Notes under the pieces: model-generated
Database searches by the model: none
What the model was told of the DNA's origin: nothing
Seen by the model: only the letters and a program-made list of their open reading frames with translations
NCBI GenBank assembly: GCA_029237815.1
Contig: JAQZBP010000006.1
Span: forward strand, 496,001-560,000
Length of the DNA stretch: 64,000 bases
From: Moraxellaceae bacterium
GTDB taxonomy: Bacteria; Pseudomonadota; Gammaproteobacteria; Pseudomonadales; Moraxellaceae
Direction: 5' to 3'
Shown: in pieces, positions 36,295 through 44,467 of the stretch
Position numbering within the stretch: position 1 is the stretch's first letter
Layout of the letters: each line of letters begins with the position of its first letter
Translations under genes and position numbers: made by a program

Positions 36295-36713
36295 TCCCTT
36301 GCCCTTTCTTTTTGTTTTTTGCAGTGCATTGTCTTTTCGGTGCTGCGCCACCACGGGTGGGGGCGGCCGGTCCGGCTTGCGCCGGCTCGCCTCTCCATGG
36401 CGGGCTGCAGGGGAAGAATGATAGTCACAAGTGCCCGGGCCGGACTGCGACAAATCCTTTGCATAAGCGGCCAGAGTGGACGGCGCGACGGGGTTCCAGA
36501 CCGGAGGGTGTGAAGGGCGTGGCCGAGGGTTGATTTTCCCCTTTCGCGGCGCATGTCGAGCCTTTTAATTGCACCGCCGCTGGCCGCTGGCTGCTGGAGC
36601 GGGGTGCGCGGTGGCGAATTGCAGCGACAGGGAGAAAAGTCCAGTCGGTAAGGTGGCGCCGGGCAGAAATGCAAACGCGCCCCGGAGGGCGCGTTTGCAT
36701 TCACCTGGAGAGC
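36295..36713. other. 419-base gap between the two desaturase genes
   Basis: It contains a polypyrimidine-rich stretch next to the downstream start (36297-36330) and the long hairpin at 36668-36701. No gene and no DesT-like operator was found here. Confidence 0.5.
36668..36701 (-). terminator. Long perfect hairpin after desB
   Basis: AATGCAAACGCGCC pairs with GGCGCGTTTGCATT across a six-base loop (14 pairs). On the minus strand it follows the desB stop by about 12 bases. It lacks a strong T run, so it may be an attenuating or mRNA 3'-end hairpin. Confidence 0.6.
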
Positions 36714-37835
36714 TCAGGCCAGCGCGCTGGCCTGCGGCTTGCCGACGGTCGGCAGCGACATGCGGAAGATGCGCTGGACCACGGTGCCGAACTGCTTGCC
36801 CAGCGAGCCGGTGTTGTAGGGCAGGCCGTACTTCTCGCAGATCGCCTGCACTTCCACGGCCATTTCCGCGTAGCGGTTGGCGGGAACGTCCGGGAACATG
36901 TGGTGCTCGATCTGGTGGCTCAGGTTGCCGGACATGATGTGGAACCACTTGCCGCCTTCGATGTTGCTGGAGCCCAGCAGCTGGCGGATGTACCACTCCG
37001 CCTTGGTTTCGTTCTCGCACTCTTCTTCGGTGAACATCTCGACGCCTTCGGTGAAGTGGCCGCAGAAGATGATCAGGAAGGTCCAGTAGTTGCGGATGAG
37101 GTTGGCCACGACATTGCCCGCCAGCACCGGCAGGAAGAGGGGGCCGGCCAGGGCCGGGAAGACGACGTAGTCCTTCAGCACCTGCTTGCGGGCCTTCTTC
37201 AAGAAAGCCTTGACCATGCCTTTCTTCTCGCTCCACTTCCACTTGCCGCGGGAGAGGTCGGCCAGCTCCAGGTCGTGCACGCCCACGCCCCACTGGAAGA
37301 AGGTGGCGAGCAGGAAGGCATAGACGGGGTTCAGCAGGTAGCCGGGGTGCCAGGGCTGCTCATCGGCCATGCGCAGGATGCCGTAGCCGACATCGCGGTC
37401 CTTGCCGACGATGTTGGTGAAGGTGTGGTGCATGTAATTGTGCGAGTGGCGCCACTGGTCGCCCGGGCACACCGTGTCCCACTCGAACTTGCGGCCGCGC
37501 AGTTCCGGATCATTGGTCCAGTCGAACTGCCCGTGCATGATGTTGTGGCCGATTTCCATGTTGTCCAGGATCTTGGCCGCGCCCAGCGCGCCCACGCCCG
37601 CAATCCAGGCCAGCGGATTGACGATGCCGGCGTAGATGCCGACGCGGCCGCCGATCTCGAGGCGGCGCTGCAGGCGGATGATGCTCTTGATGTAATCCAG
37701 GTCTTTCTGGCCGAGGTCGGCGGTGATGCGCGCGCGCAGGGCGTCGATTTCCGCGCCGAAGGCCTCGACCTGTTCCTTGGTCAGGCGGCGGCCGATGACG
37801 CTGGCAATGCGGGTGTTCACGTTCATGCTGGTCAT
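36714..37835 (-). CDS. desB: Fatty acid desaturase (DesB-like)
   Basis: Membrane di-iron desaturase, 373 aa, forming monounsaturated acyl chains aerobically with electrons from a ferredoxin-type partner. Histidine boxes: HNIMHG, HSHNYMHH and HQIEHH. It sits directly downstream of an oxidoreductase (desC-like) and divergent from a TetR gene, as in the Pseudomonas DesT-DesC-DesB locus, where the protein is an acyl-CoA delta-9 desaturase. The 47-base gap to desC has an AAAGGAG ribosome site. It shares the C-terminal GKPQASALA with its paralogue downstream. Confidence 0.93.
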   Translation of the reverse strand: MTSMNVNTRIASVIGRRLTKEQVEAFGAEIDALRARITADLGQKDLDYIKSIIRLQRRLEIGGRVGIYAGIVNPLAWIAGVGALGAAKILDNMEIGHNIMHGQFDWTNDPELRGRKFEWDTVCPGDQWRHSHNYMHHTFTNIVGKDRDVGYGILRMADEQPWHPGYLLNPVYAFLLATFFQWGVGVHDLELADLSRGKWKWSEKKGMVKAFLKKARKQVLKDYVVFPALAGPLFLPVLAGNVVANLIRNYWTFLIIFCGHFTEGVEMFTEEECENETKAEWYIRQLLGSSNIEGGKWFHIMSGNLSHQIEHHMFPDVPANRYAEMAVEVQAICEKYGLPYNTGSLGKQFGTVVQRIFRMSLPTVGKPQASALA

Positions 37836-37882
37836 GTCAGGTACTCCTTTGTTCCTGTAAATCGAATGGGGGCGTCGCGTGC

Positions 37883-38962
37883 TTACAGTTCGATCGTCAC
37901 GGGGGTGACGGGCACGGAGACGCAGATGGCGATGTCTTCCTCGCCGGTGCCGGAGAGTTCGCCGGTGCGGATGTCGCGCACCTGCCCGGAGGTCTTGCGG
38001 CAGGTGCAGGTGCGGCAGATGCCCTGACGGCAGCCGTTGTTGGGCGTGAGACCCGCGCCTTCGGCGGCTTCGAGCAGCGTGCGGCCCGGTGCCGTGGTGG
38101 TAACGCCGCTGTCGGTGAACTCGACGGGCATGCCGGCGGCATCGGTGATTGCCGGCGCCTTCACGGCCTGGAAGCGCTCCAGGGTGAGGCGGCTGGCCTG
38201 GCCGGCATCGGTCCAGTGCTGCTCCACCGCTTCGATCAGGCCGGCGGGACCGCAGACATAGGCCGCGCTGCCGCCGATGTCTGCGCCGATGGCCTTGAGG
38301 TGGGCGGCGCTGAAGTGGCCCTGCAGCTTGCTGCGCGTGTCGCGCGTCTTCACCAGGTGCAGACGGAAGTTCGGATGGCTTTCAGTGACGGCCTTGAGGT
38401 GGGCGAGAAAGATCGCGTCCTTGGCGGCCGGCACGTAGTAGAGGATGTCGACCTGGCCGGCGTAGTCTGCCGCCACCAGTGCATCGGTGAGTGCGCGAAC
38501 GGGCGTGATGCCGCTGCCGCCGGCGATCAGCAGGAAGCGCTCGGGCAGCTGGGCGGGCAGCACGAAGTCGCCGCAGGCCTGGCTGATTTCCACGGTGTCG
38601 CCGACCCACACGGATTCATTGGCCCAGTTCGAGACCTTGCCGTTGGCATGGGACTGGATGGTGACCACCGGGCAGCCGTCTTCCACGGCAGAAACGGTGA
38701 AGCAGCGGGTGTGGCGGCGGCCATTGAGGCTGACGGTCAGGCTCACGTACTGTCCCGGCACGTGGCCGTCCCAGCGATGGTTGGGTGCCAGCACCAGGGA
38801 GGCGGCGCGGTCGGTTTCCTGGCGGACGGCCTTCACGGTGGCCTTGACGCTCTTGCCGCCGACCTTGGGGGCCAGGAACTCGAGGTAGCTCTCCGGGGTG
38901 TGCGGCCAGGTGAGGATACGGGCCAGGGGGCTCTTGAGTGCGTGGTCGATGAGGTTCAGCAT
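37883..38962 (-). CDS. desC: Flavodoxin-reductase/ferredoxin fusion oxidoreductase (DesC-like)
   Basis: Electron-transfer partner of the desaturase, 359 aa. It has an FAD/NAD(P)H reductase part with PGQYVSLTVSLNGRRHTRCF and LLIAGGSGITPVRALTDA (nucleotide binding), and a plant-type 2Fe-2S domain at the C-terminus with CRQGICRTCTC plus the final Cys in IAICVSVPVTP. This layout supplies electrons from NAD(P)H to the di-iron desaturase. It is the first gene of the operon with the downstream desaturase; start ATG 38962, AAGGAG upstream. Its promoter overlaps two DesT-type operators. Confidence 0.94.
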   Translation of the reverse strand: MLNLIDHALKSPLARILTWPHTPESYLEFLAPKVGGKSVKATVKAVRQETDRAASLVLAPNHRWDGHVPGQYVSLTVSLNGRRHTRCFTVSAVEDGCPVVTIQSHANGKVSNWANESVWVGDTVEISQACGDFVLPAQLPERFLLIAGGSGITPVRALTDALVAADYAGQVDILYYVPAAKDAIFLAHLKAVTESHPNFRLHLVKTRDTRSKLQGHFSAAHLKAIGADIGGSAAYVCGPAGLIEAVEQHWTDAGQASRLTLERFQAVKAPAITDAAGMPVEFTDSGVTTTAPGRTLLEAAEGAGLTPNNGCRQGICRTCTCRKTSGQVRDIRTGELSGTGEEDIAICVSVPVTPVTIEL

Positions 38963-38998
38963 CGCGGGGCTCCTTGCGTCCTTGTCAGGTACGCAACA

Positions 38999-39014
38999 GT
39001 GAACATGTGTTCAC
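38999..39014. promoter_or_regulatory. DesT-type operator 1
   Basis: GTGAACATGTGTTCAC: 7-base arms GTGAACA/TGTTCAC around a 2-base centre. It sits just past the -10 region of the inferred desC promoter. Confidence 0.75.
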
Positions 39015-39037
39015 ATGAAAGCCTCCAGAGGAATTTT

Positions 39038-39055
39038 AGTCAACAACTGTTCACT
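39038..39055. promoter_or_regulatory. DesT-type operator 2
   Basis: AGTCAACAACTGTTCACT, an inverted repeat close to the operator form known for the Pseudomonas DesT regulator. On the minus strand its TTGACT overlaps a plausible -35 hexamer of desC; 17 bases on lies TTTCAT as a weak -10. Unit TGTTCAC is repeated as a half site at 39120-39126. Confidence 0.75.
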
Positions 39056-39080
39056 ATTTTTCTGATGAGCGGGCAACGCA

Positions 39081-39094
39081 TTGATATGTATCAA
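39081..39094. promoter_or_regulatory. Perfect FNR/Anr-type box between desC and desT
   Basis: TTGATATGTATCAA equals the consensus TTGAT-N4-ATCAA exactly. Its centre lies about 58 bases before the desT ATG, consistent with a class II position if transcription of desT starts near 39129. Confidence 0.65.
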
Positions 39095-39145
39095 GTAATA
39101 AACTGAACGATAGTAGTCCTGTGTTCACCAGGGCGGAGTGGTTGC

Positions 39146-39841
39146 ATGGCTGTTTACAAGAAAAAGGGCAAGGATGCCGCTGAGGGTGAGGAAACCGGTC
39201 ACGATGCGCGCCGGTCGCGTACCCGCCAGGCCCTGATCGAGGCGGCTCTCGACCTGCTGGGCGAGGAGCGCACCTTCTCCAGCCTCAGCCTGCGCGAGGT
39301 CACCAAGGCCGCCGGTGTGGTGCCAGCGGCCTTCTACCGGCACTTCCGTGGCATGGACAGCCTTGGCCTGGAGCTCGTCGACGAGTCTTTCCGCGCCCTA
39401 CGCACCCAGATGCGCGATATCCGCGCCAAGCCCCTGCCCACCGAGCAGCTCATCCGCAGCTCCGTGGCGCTCTATGTCGCCTACGTGCGCGCGCAGAACC
39501 GCTATTTCCGCTTTGCCATCCGCGAGTACTTTTCCGGCGCCACCAGCACGCGCCTGGCCATCCGTAACGAGCTGCGCTTTTTCGTGAGCGAGCTGGCCAC
39601 CGACCTGGCGCTGCTGGTGCCGGACCGCCGCGTCACCAGCACCGACCTGCAGATGATCGCCCAGCTCGTGGTGAACAACATGGTGATGGCGACCGACCAG
39701 ATCCTGGCGCTGCCGTCGGAGCGGCCCGAGGAGGAGGAGCGGCTGGTGGACACGCTCTCAAAGCAGCTGCGGGTGATTTTCCTGGGCGTGGCCCAGTGGA
39801 ATGCGGCGCGACCCGACAAGGCGGCAAAAGACGCGAACTAG
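39146..39841 (+). CDS. desT: TetR-family regulator of fatty acid desaturation (DesT/FabR-like)
   Basis: A 231 aa repressor with an N-terminal TetR helix-turn-helix: RSRTRQALIEAALDLL, then SLREVTKAAGVVPAAFYRHF (recognition helix). FabR/DesT-type proteins share this FYRHF and the C-terminal acyl-CoA-sensing domain. It is divergent from desC with two palindromes in between. Known family members sense the ratio of saturated to unsaturated acyl-CoA. The N-terminus starts with a Lys-rich tail (MAVYKKKGKDAAEG). Convergent with the TPR gene, 19 bases between stops. Confidence 0.88.
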   Translation: MAVYKKKGKDAAEGEETGHDARRSRTRQALIEAALDLLGEERTFSSLSLREVTKAAGVVPAAFYRHFRGMDSLGLELVDESFRALRTQMRDIRAKPLPTEQLIRSSVALYVAYVRAQNRYFRFAIREYFSGATSTRLAIRNELRFFVSELATDLALLVPDRRVTSTDLQMIAQLVVNNMVMATDQILALPSERPEEEERLVDTLSKQLRVIFLGVAQWNAARPDKAAKDAN

Positions 39842-39860
39842 GATCGGCGGTGCTGACGGC

Positions 39861-41402
39861 TCATGAGCACCGGCCGCCACCGCCGGATGACGCGACTTCT
39901 GCTTCCAGCGCCTGCGCGGCCCGCGTCATGACCTCGCCCCACTCCCCCGGCGCCTGCAGCCGGAACAGGCGGACCTCCGGGTACCAGGCCGACCGCTCGC
40001 CATAGCCCCAGTACCAGAGCAACGCCGGCCCGATCGGCAGCAGCACCCAGGTAGGAACATGCAGGCCTGCTGCGAGGTGCGCCGTAGTGTTGCTGGTGGT
40101 GATGACCTGGTCGAGCGCGGAAATTTGCGCGGCAAGCCCGTCGAGGTCCTGGAAGCTGTCGATCGCCGGATCGACGTGCACGGTAACGCCGAGCACCTCG
40201 CGTACCCGGGCAATCTCCTCCGCGACATCGCCGTACTGCAGGCTGATGAACTGGCAGTCCGGCTGCTCCAGCAATGACTTCCAGTCCAGCAGGTCGATCG
40301 ACTTGCGCGCGCCGAAGGCGGCCCGTTTGCTCTTCCAGGAAATGCCCACCAGCCGCTTGCCGGGGAAGCGCTCCTGGTATTGCTCGCGCAATGCGGCAGT
40401 GCGCGCCGGATCGGAACGCAACGGCCCTCCCGTCCAGCCGATGCCTTCCGGCGCCAGCCGGCCCAGGTCGCCGGCCGGAATCCATGCGTCGTAGCGGGCC
40501 GCGAGCTCCGCGGCATTCATTCCGGCGACCGGCTCTGCCATCGCGAGCGCGGGCCAGGAGCGCTCGAGCAGCGGCGCCAGCCGCGCATCGAGCGCGACCG
40601 ACACCGACGGCACTTTTTCCAGGAGCGCGGGCAGCAGGGCGCTGAACACGATCTCGTCACCCACGCCCTGCTCCGGCATCACGAGCAGCGAGCGGATCTG
40701 AGCTGTGCCGTCCCAATGCGGCAGCGGCAGCTCGGGGCGCTTGTTCTGTGCGAAAACCCTGGCCTGCCAGCGATGCTCATAAAGCGCGAAGCCCTTCTCG
40801 TACTGCCCGGCTTTCAGCAGCAGCACGGCGTACTCATAGAGCAGCTCGCTGTGGCGCGGATATTTGCGCAGGCCTTCGGTGTACAGGCGCTCCGCAGCCG
40901 ACACGTCGCCCATCTTCTGGCAGGTGCCGGCCCAGCTCACGTAGAGATCGGGATCGTCCTTGCCGGCCTGCAGGGCCTTCTCGAAGCAGGCGGGTGCGCG
41001 CGCGTAGTCCTCTTTGCGGTCGTAGCAGGCGGCGAGGTTGTTGAACAGGGAGCCCTGATTGATGCCGTCGACACCCTGCAGGCGCTCCAGGATCTGGATC
41101 GCCCCGTCGAGCTGCCCGAGATGGATGAGGATGATCGCATGCAGGTTGTGCAGCGGTGCCGCCTGCCGGTAGACGGCCGGCGGCACCGCGTTCATCACCT
41201 TTACCGCATTGGCGATGTCGCCGATGTCGAGCAGCAGCGTGACGAGGCCCTGGTAGGTGGCGCTATTGCCCGGACACGTCGCGATGGCCTGCTGGTAAGT
41301 CGCTACGGCCTGTTGCAGCTGGCCGGCTTGCCGCAGCTCGCGCGCGCGCGCGATCAGCAGCGTCGACTGTTGCAGCGCCTGCGCACCGGCATCAGCGGTC
41401 AT
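39861..41402 (-). CDS. TPR protein fused to GT9-like glycosyltransferase domain
   Basis: A 513 aa protein: tetratricopeptide repeats from about residue 15 to 225 (such as QAVATYQQAIATCPGNSATY and PACFEKALQAGKDDPDLYVS), followed by a heptosyltransferase/GT9-like region with EQGVGDEIVFSALLP, LVGISWKSKRAAFG, CQFISLQYGDV and TTSNTTAHLAAGL. Such TPR-glycosyltransferase fusions occur near flagellin or surface-protein modification genes. A close paralogue lies two genes upstream, separated by a small glycosyltransferase gene. I infer protein or polysaccharide glycosylation; target unknown. It follows the upstream gene by 16 bases. Confidence 0.8.
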   Translation of the reverse strand: MTADAGAQALQQSTLLIARARELRQAGQLQQAVATYQQAIATCPGNSATYQGLVTLLLDIGDIANAVKVMNAVPPAVYRQAAPLHNLHAIILIHLGQLDGAIQILERLQGVDGINQGSLFNNLAACYDRKEDYARAPACFEKALQAGKDDPDLYVSWAGTCQKMGDVSAAERLYTEGLRKYPRHSELLYEYAVLLLKAGQYEKGFALYEHRWQARVFAQNKRPELPLPHWDGTAQIRSLLVMPEQGVGDEIVFSALLPALLEKVPSVSVALDARLAPLLERSWPALAMAEPVAGMNAAELAARYDAWIPAGDLGRLAPEGIGWTGGPLRSDPARTAALREQYQERFPGKRLVGISWKSKRAAFGARKSIDLLDWKSLLEQPDCQFISLQYGDVAEEIARVREVLGVTVHVDPAIDSFQDLDGLAAQISALDQVITTSNTTAHLAAGLHVPTWVLLPIGPALLWYWGYGERSAWYPEVRLFRLQAPGEWGEVMTRAAQALEAEVASSGGGGRCS

Positions 41403-41418
41403 GACGCGTGGCCTGCGC

Positions 41419-42132
41419 CTACTTCAGCTTTTTCGCATTGACCGCCAGCATCGCCTCGCGCTCGGCGAGCCATTCTTCGGCATAGCCGCAGTTGCGCGTC
41501 TCGGCGAAATAAGGGCCGCCCGAGGTGTAGTGCAGGTTGGAGACTTCGTCCGCCGGCACTTCCGGGTCGTAGTCGACGAGGTAGTTCCAGCGGTGCGGGA
41601 TCTCGCCGATTTCATGGTCGCCGTCCAGCCACTTGAACTGGTGCAGCTGCAGGCCCGTGGCGGTGCTCACGTATTCAGGCGTCAGCGCACGGCACTTCGC
41701 GTTGTTGAAGAGGATGACGCTGGACCAGTTCTTCTTCTCGTAGGAGGTCTGGCGCTCGCCCAGGAACTTGGTGCTCTCGGCCGGCTCGTGGTGGTGCTTC
41801 ACGACCTGCACGGCGTAGCGGTCGTCGCGCAGCTTCCAGAGGTTGGCGATATCGTCGAGAAAGATCATGTCGTTGTCCGTGAACAGCGACCAGCCCTCGT
41901 AGCCGGAGAGATACGGCACGAGGAAGCGCGAAAAGGAAAACTCCGTGGACTGGTTCTCGTTGATCTCGCGGTTCAGCACACCGTCGAAGTGCGGCAGCAC
42001 CAGCGGGGTGAGCGCCACCGGCACCGAGGAGCGCGAGGCGATGCTGTGCGCCATCACATGGAAGATCACGGGTACGCGGCGGTCGTAGCCGATGAAGACG
42101 CGGACAGGAAGAGTGGGGGTTGTTGTTTTCAT
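41419..42132 (-). CDS. Glycosyltransferase-like protein (GT8-like, DxD motif)
   Basis: A 237 aa protein, MKTTTPTLPVRVFIGYDRRV at the N-terminus, with FTDNDMIFL (DxD metal motif) at about 80-90 and conserved WSSVILFNN and YLVDYDPE features. GT8-like fold is probable but not certain. It overlaps the preceding TPR-glycosyltransferase gene by 4 bases and precedes another by 16 bases, so the three are probably a single transcription unit building one glycan. Donor and acceptor unknown. Confidence 0.72.
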   Translation of the reverse strand: MKTTTPTLPVRVFIGYDRRVPVIFHVMAHSIASRSSVPVALTPLVLPHFDGVLNREINENQSTEFSFSRFLVPYLSGYEGWSLFTDNDMIFLDDIANLWKLRDDRYAVQVVKHHHEPAESTKFLGERQTSYEKKNWSSVILFNNAKCRALTPEYVSTATGLQLHQFKWLDGDHEIGEIPHRWNYLVDYDPEVPADEVSNLHYTSGGPYFAETRNCGYAEEWLAEREAMLAVNAKKLK

Positions 42133-43667
42133 GGGTCTACTTCGCAGGTTTTCTGGAGGGATAGCATCACGTCGTGCAGTGCCGGTGCCCAGTTGTCGGC
42201 CTCCTTGATCCTGAAGGGGCGGATATGCGGGTACCAGGCGACCGAATCCTTGCGTTGGCCCCAGTACCAGCAGAGGCCGGAGCCGGTGGGGAGCATCAGC
42301 CAGGTGGGCGCATCGATGGCGGCGGCAAGATGCGCCGTCGAGTTGCTGGTGGTAATGACGAGGTCGAGCGCGGCGATCTGCGCTGCCAGGCCGTCCAGGT
42401 CATTGAAGCTGTCGATCTCCGGGTCGAGGTACACGCCGTGTCCCGACGCACAAAGGCCGGCGGCGCGCGCCAGGTCTGCCCGGACATCGCCGTACTGCAG
42501 ACAGATGAACTGGCAGGACTCGATCGCGAGCACATTCTTCCACGCCTCGATGTCCACGGTTTTTTTCTCACCGTAGAGAGGCCGGGTGCTCTTCCACGAA
42601 ATGCCGACCAGCTTCTTGCCGGGAAACATCGCCTGGTATTTGTGACGCAGCCGGGCGGCCCGCTCCGGATCAGCCTTCAGGTAGCCCTGCGTCCAGCCGA
42701 TGGCGTCGGGGGCAAGGGCGCCCATGTCCGCGGCGGAAATATACGCATCGTATTTTTCCACCAGCTCCGCTTCCGAGGGATTGCCCGAAACGTTGGCAAT
42801 CCCGATTTCCGGGAAGGATCGCGTGAGTAGTGGGTTGAGTCGCCGGTCAAACGCGGTGGCGATTCTGTCCACCTTGCCCGTCAGCCCACGCAGCAGCGAG
42901 CTGAAAACGATCTGGTCGCCCACGCCCTGCTCGCCAAGCACAAGCAGGGAGCCGACACGGGCTTTTCCGTCCCACTCGGGTATCGGCAGAAGGGGCGCCG
43001 TGCAGCCGAACAGCGCAGCCTCCCAGCGCCGGCGGTACATCGGGAAGCCGCGCTCGAACTGCTCCGTCTTGAGCAGGAAATTGGCGTACTCGTACGTCAC
43101 GTCCGCGTGGCCAGGATATTTTTGCAGCGCTTCCCGATAGTACTTTTCCGCCTCTACGCTATTGCCCTGCTTCGAGTAGATGCCGGCAATGTTGGTATAG
43201 AGGACGGGGTCGCGCATGCCGGCCTGGAACGCCCGCCTGTAATGCGCCAAGGCCTCGTCGAACTTCTCCTGACGGCTGTAGCAGCTGCCGAGGTCATTGG
43301 AGAGGTTGGCCTGATTGATGGAGGCATCTCCCTGGAGCCGCTGAAACAGGGCGATGGCATCGGCATACCGGCCCTGCTCCATCAGTACGATCCCCTGCAT
43401 GCGCTGGAGTGAGCCGGACTTGCCGTAGAGGGAGGGCGGAACGGCCGCAAGCACCTTTTCGGCGTTGGCCACCTCACCCAGCTGCAGCAGCATCGCGAGC
43501 AGCTCGTAGTAAGCCACGCCATTCATGGTGTTTGCCCGGATCGCCTGCTGGTAGGCCGCGACGGCGCCGACGACATCTCCCTCCTGGCGCAAGGCGCCGG
43601 CTCGGCCAAGCAACGCCAGAGACCTCTGCAGGCTCTGGTTGCCGGTATCTAGCGAGGGGAAGGTCAT
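42129..43667 (-). CDS. TPR protein fused to GT9-like glycosyltransferase domain (paralogue)
   Basis: A 512 aa protein, paralogue of the 39861 gene and likely first in the operon. TPR units extend to about 225 (AVAAYQQAIRANTMNGVAYY, LAHYRRAFQAGMRDPVLYTN, AEKYYREALQKYPGHADVTY), then EQGVGDQIVFSSLL, LVGISWKSTRPLYG, CQFICLQYGDVRADL and TTSNSTAHLAAAI. Compared with its twin, the TPR part differs more than the catalytic part. Start ATG 43667. The catalytic region is like ADP-heptose transferases; substrate is not known. Confidence 0.8.
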   Translation of the reverse strand: MTFPSLDTGNQSLQRSLALLGRAGALRQEGDVVGAVAAYQQAIRANTMNGVAYYELLAMLLQLGEVANAEKVLAAVPPSLYGKSGSLQRMQGIVLMEQGRYADAIALFQRLQGDASINQANLSNDLGSCYSRQEKFDEALAHYRRAFQAGMRDPVLYTNIAGIYSKQGNSVEAEKYYREALQKYPGHADVTYEYANFLLKTEQFERGFPMYRRRWEAALFGCTAPLLPIPEWDGKARVGSLLVLGEQGVGDQIVFSSLLRGLTGKVDRIATAFDRRLNPLLTRSFPEIGIANVSGNPSEAELVEKYDAYISAADMGALAPDAIGWTQGYLKADPERAARLRHKYQAMFPGKKLVGISWKSTRPLYGEKKTVDIEAWKNVLAIESCQFICLQYGDVRADLARAAGLCASGHGVYLDPEIDSFNDLDGLAAQIAALDLVITTSNSTAHLAAAIDAPTWLMLPTGSGLCWYWGQRKDSVAWYPHIRPFRIKEADNWAPALHDVMLSLQKTCEVDP

Positions 43668-43931
43668 TCGGAGTACCGGTTTTTATTATTGTGACGACGG
43701 GCCGGCAGCGGCCAGGGGGCCTTCAAGACTAGCAAAGTCCCGACGGGACTGTCAGCGGGCGCCGAACGCCGGCACGGCACCGGGTGAGCGTCGCCCCTGG
43801 CCACGCGCGGTGCGCGTCCTGCCGGCTTGAGGGCGCGCCACTGACCTGGTGGATGAAGCGGTATAGGCGCGATGCATCCTGACGAAATTCGCGAGGTGCC
43901 GCTGCGCCCGGGAGTGGGCCGCTGCTCGCCG

Positions 43932-44291
43932 TCAGCCGGCCTTGGGGACGAGTGCGCGGCCCTCGAAGCGGATGCCGGCCCAGCCATCCTTGAGGAAGCG
44001 ACGGATGTTGCCGTGGTCGTTGCCGTCAGGATGCTTCAGGACGTCCTCGCGGTAGAAGCGCCCGAATAGCTGCACCGTATCCGTCTCGGCGAGCTGTAGC
44101 AGCTGCGCCAGTGCGAACACCCGGCAGGAGCCTTCGTTCTTGCCGGCGTCATTCACGACCGGATCCACGCCCAGGCCATTGCTGAAGCGGGTAGGGGTGT
44201 AATCATAGTGCGCATTGATATGAGCGATGACCTCTTCGAAATCGGCCTCGCCGTTTCTCAGGCGCTCAAGCAGGGCAGTGAAAGTCGACAT
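43932..44291 (-). CDS. HopJ family protein
   Basis: A 119 aa protein of the HopJ family (PF08888), recognisable from VEVIAHINAHYDYTPTRFSNG-like sequence (here EEVIAHINAHYDYTPTRFSN), NEGSCRVFALAQLLQL, TVQLFGRFYREDVL and NIRRFLKDGWAGIRFEG. The name comes from a plant-pathogen effector, but homologues are common in free-living bacteria and no type III secretion genes are in this window, so it is probably a housekeeping protein of unknown function. Single gene. Confidence 0.9.
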   Translation of the reverse strand: MSTFTALLERLRNGEADFEEVIAHINAHYDYTPTRFSNGLGVDPVVNDAGKNEGSCRVFALAQLLQLAETDTVQLFGRFYREDVLKHPDGNDHGNIRRFLKDGWAGIRFEGRALVPKAG

Positions 44292-44353
44292 GGAAGCTCC
44301 CCGACGCGGAAGCTGCGCATCCTAGGCAGACGTCATCCAAATGCCAACTGTTC

Positions 44354-44441
44354 CTGGGGTATTGGACGACCCCAGCGACCGTAGCGAGAAGCAGGTCGAC
44401 GGTCGGCCCCGGCTCGGGCCGCGGCGTTCAAATCCCCGCGG
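44354..44441. other. Cluster of adjacent hairpins in the hopJ upstream gap
   Basis: Four inverted repeats follow one another: CTGGGGT/ACCCCAG (44354-44375), CGACCGT/ACGGTCG (44376-44405), GGCCC/GGGCC (44405-44420) and CCGCGG/CCGCGG (44419-44441). No gene overlaps them. The last loop contains TTCAAAT flanked by G and C, like a tRNA T-loop, but no full tRNA can be folded. Confidence 0.5.
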
Positions 44442-44467
44442 CTTGCTATGTTCGCCGAGTGTCCCTG

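Noticed and set aside
43932-44291. Evidence for type III secretion from a HopJ-family protein
   Set aside because: HopJ homologues are widespread in bacteria without type III secretion, and no secretion genes are present here.
44376-44455. tRNA gene suggested by a G-TTCAAAT-C loop
   Set aside because: The T-stem has a C-C mismatch, no 7-base acceptor pair or CCA end fits, and no anticodon arm of normal size can be drawn, so it is reported only as a hairpin block.
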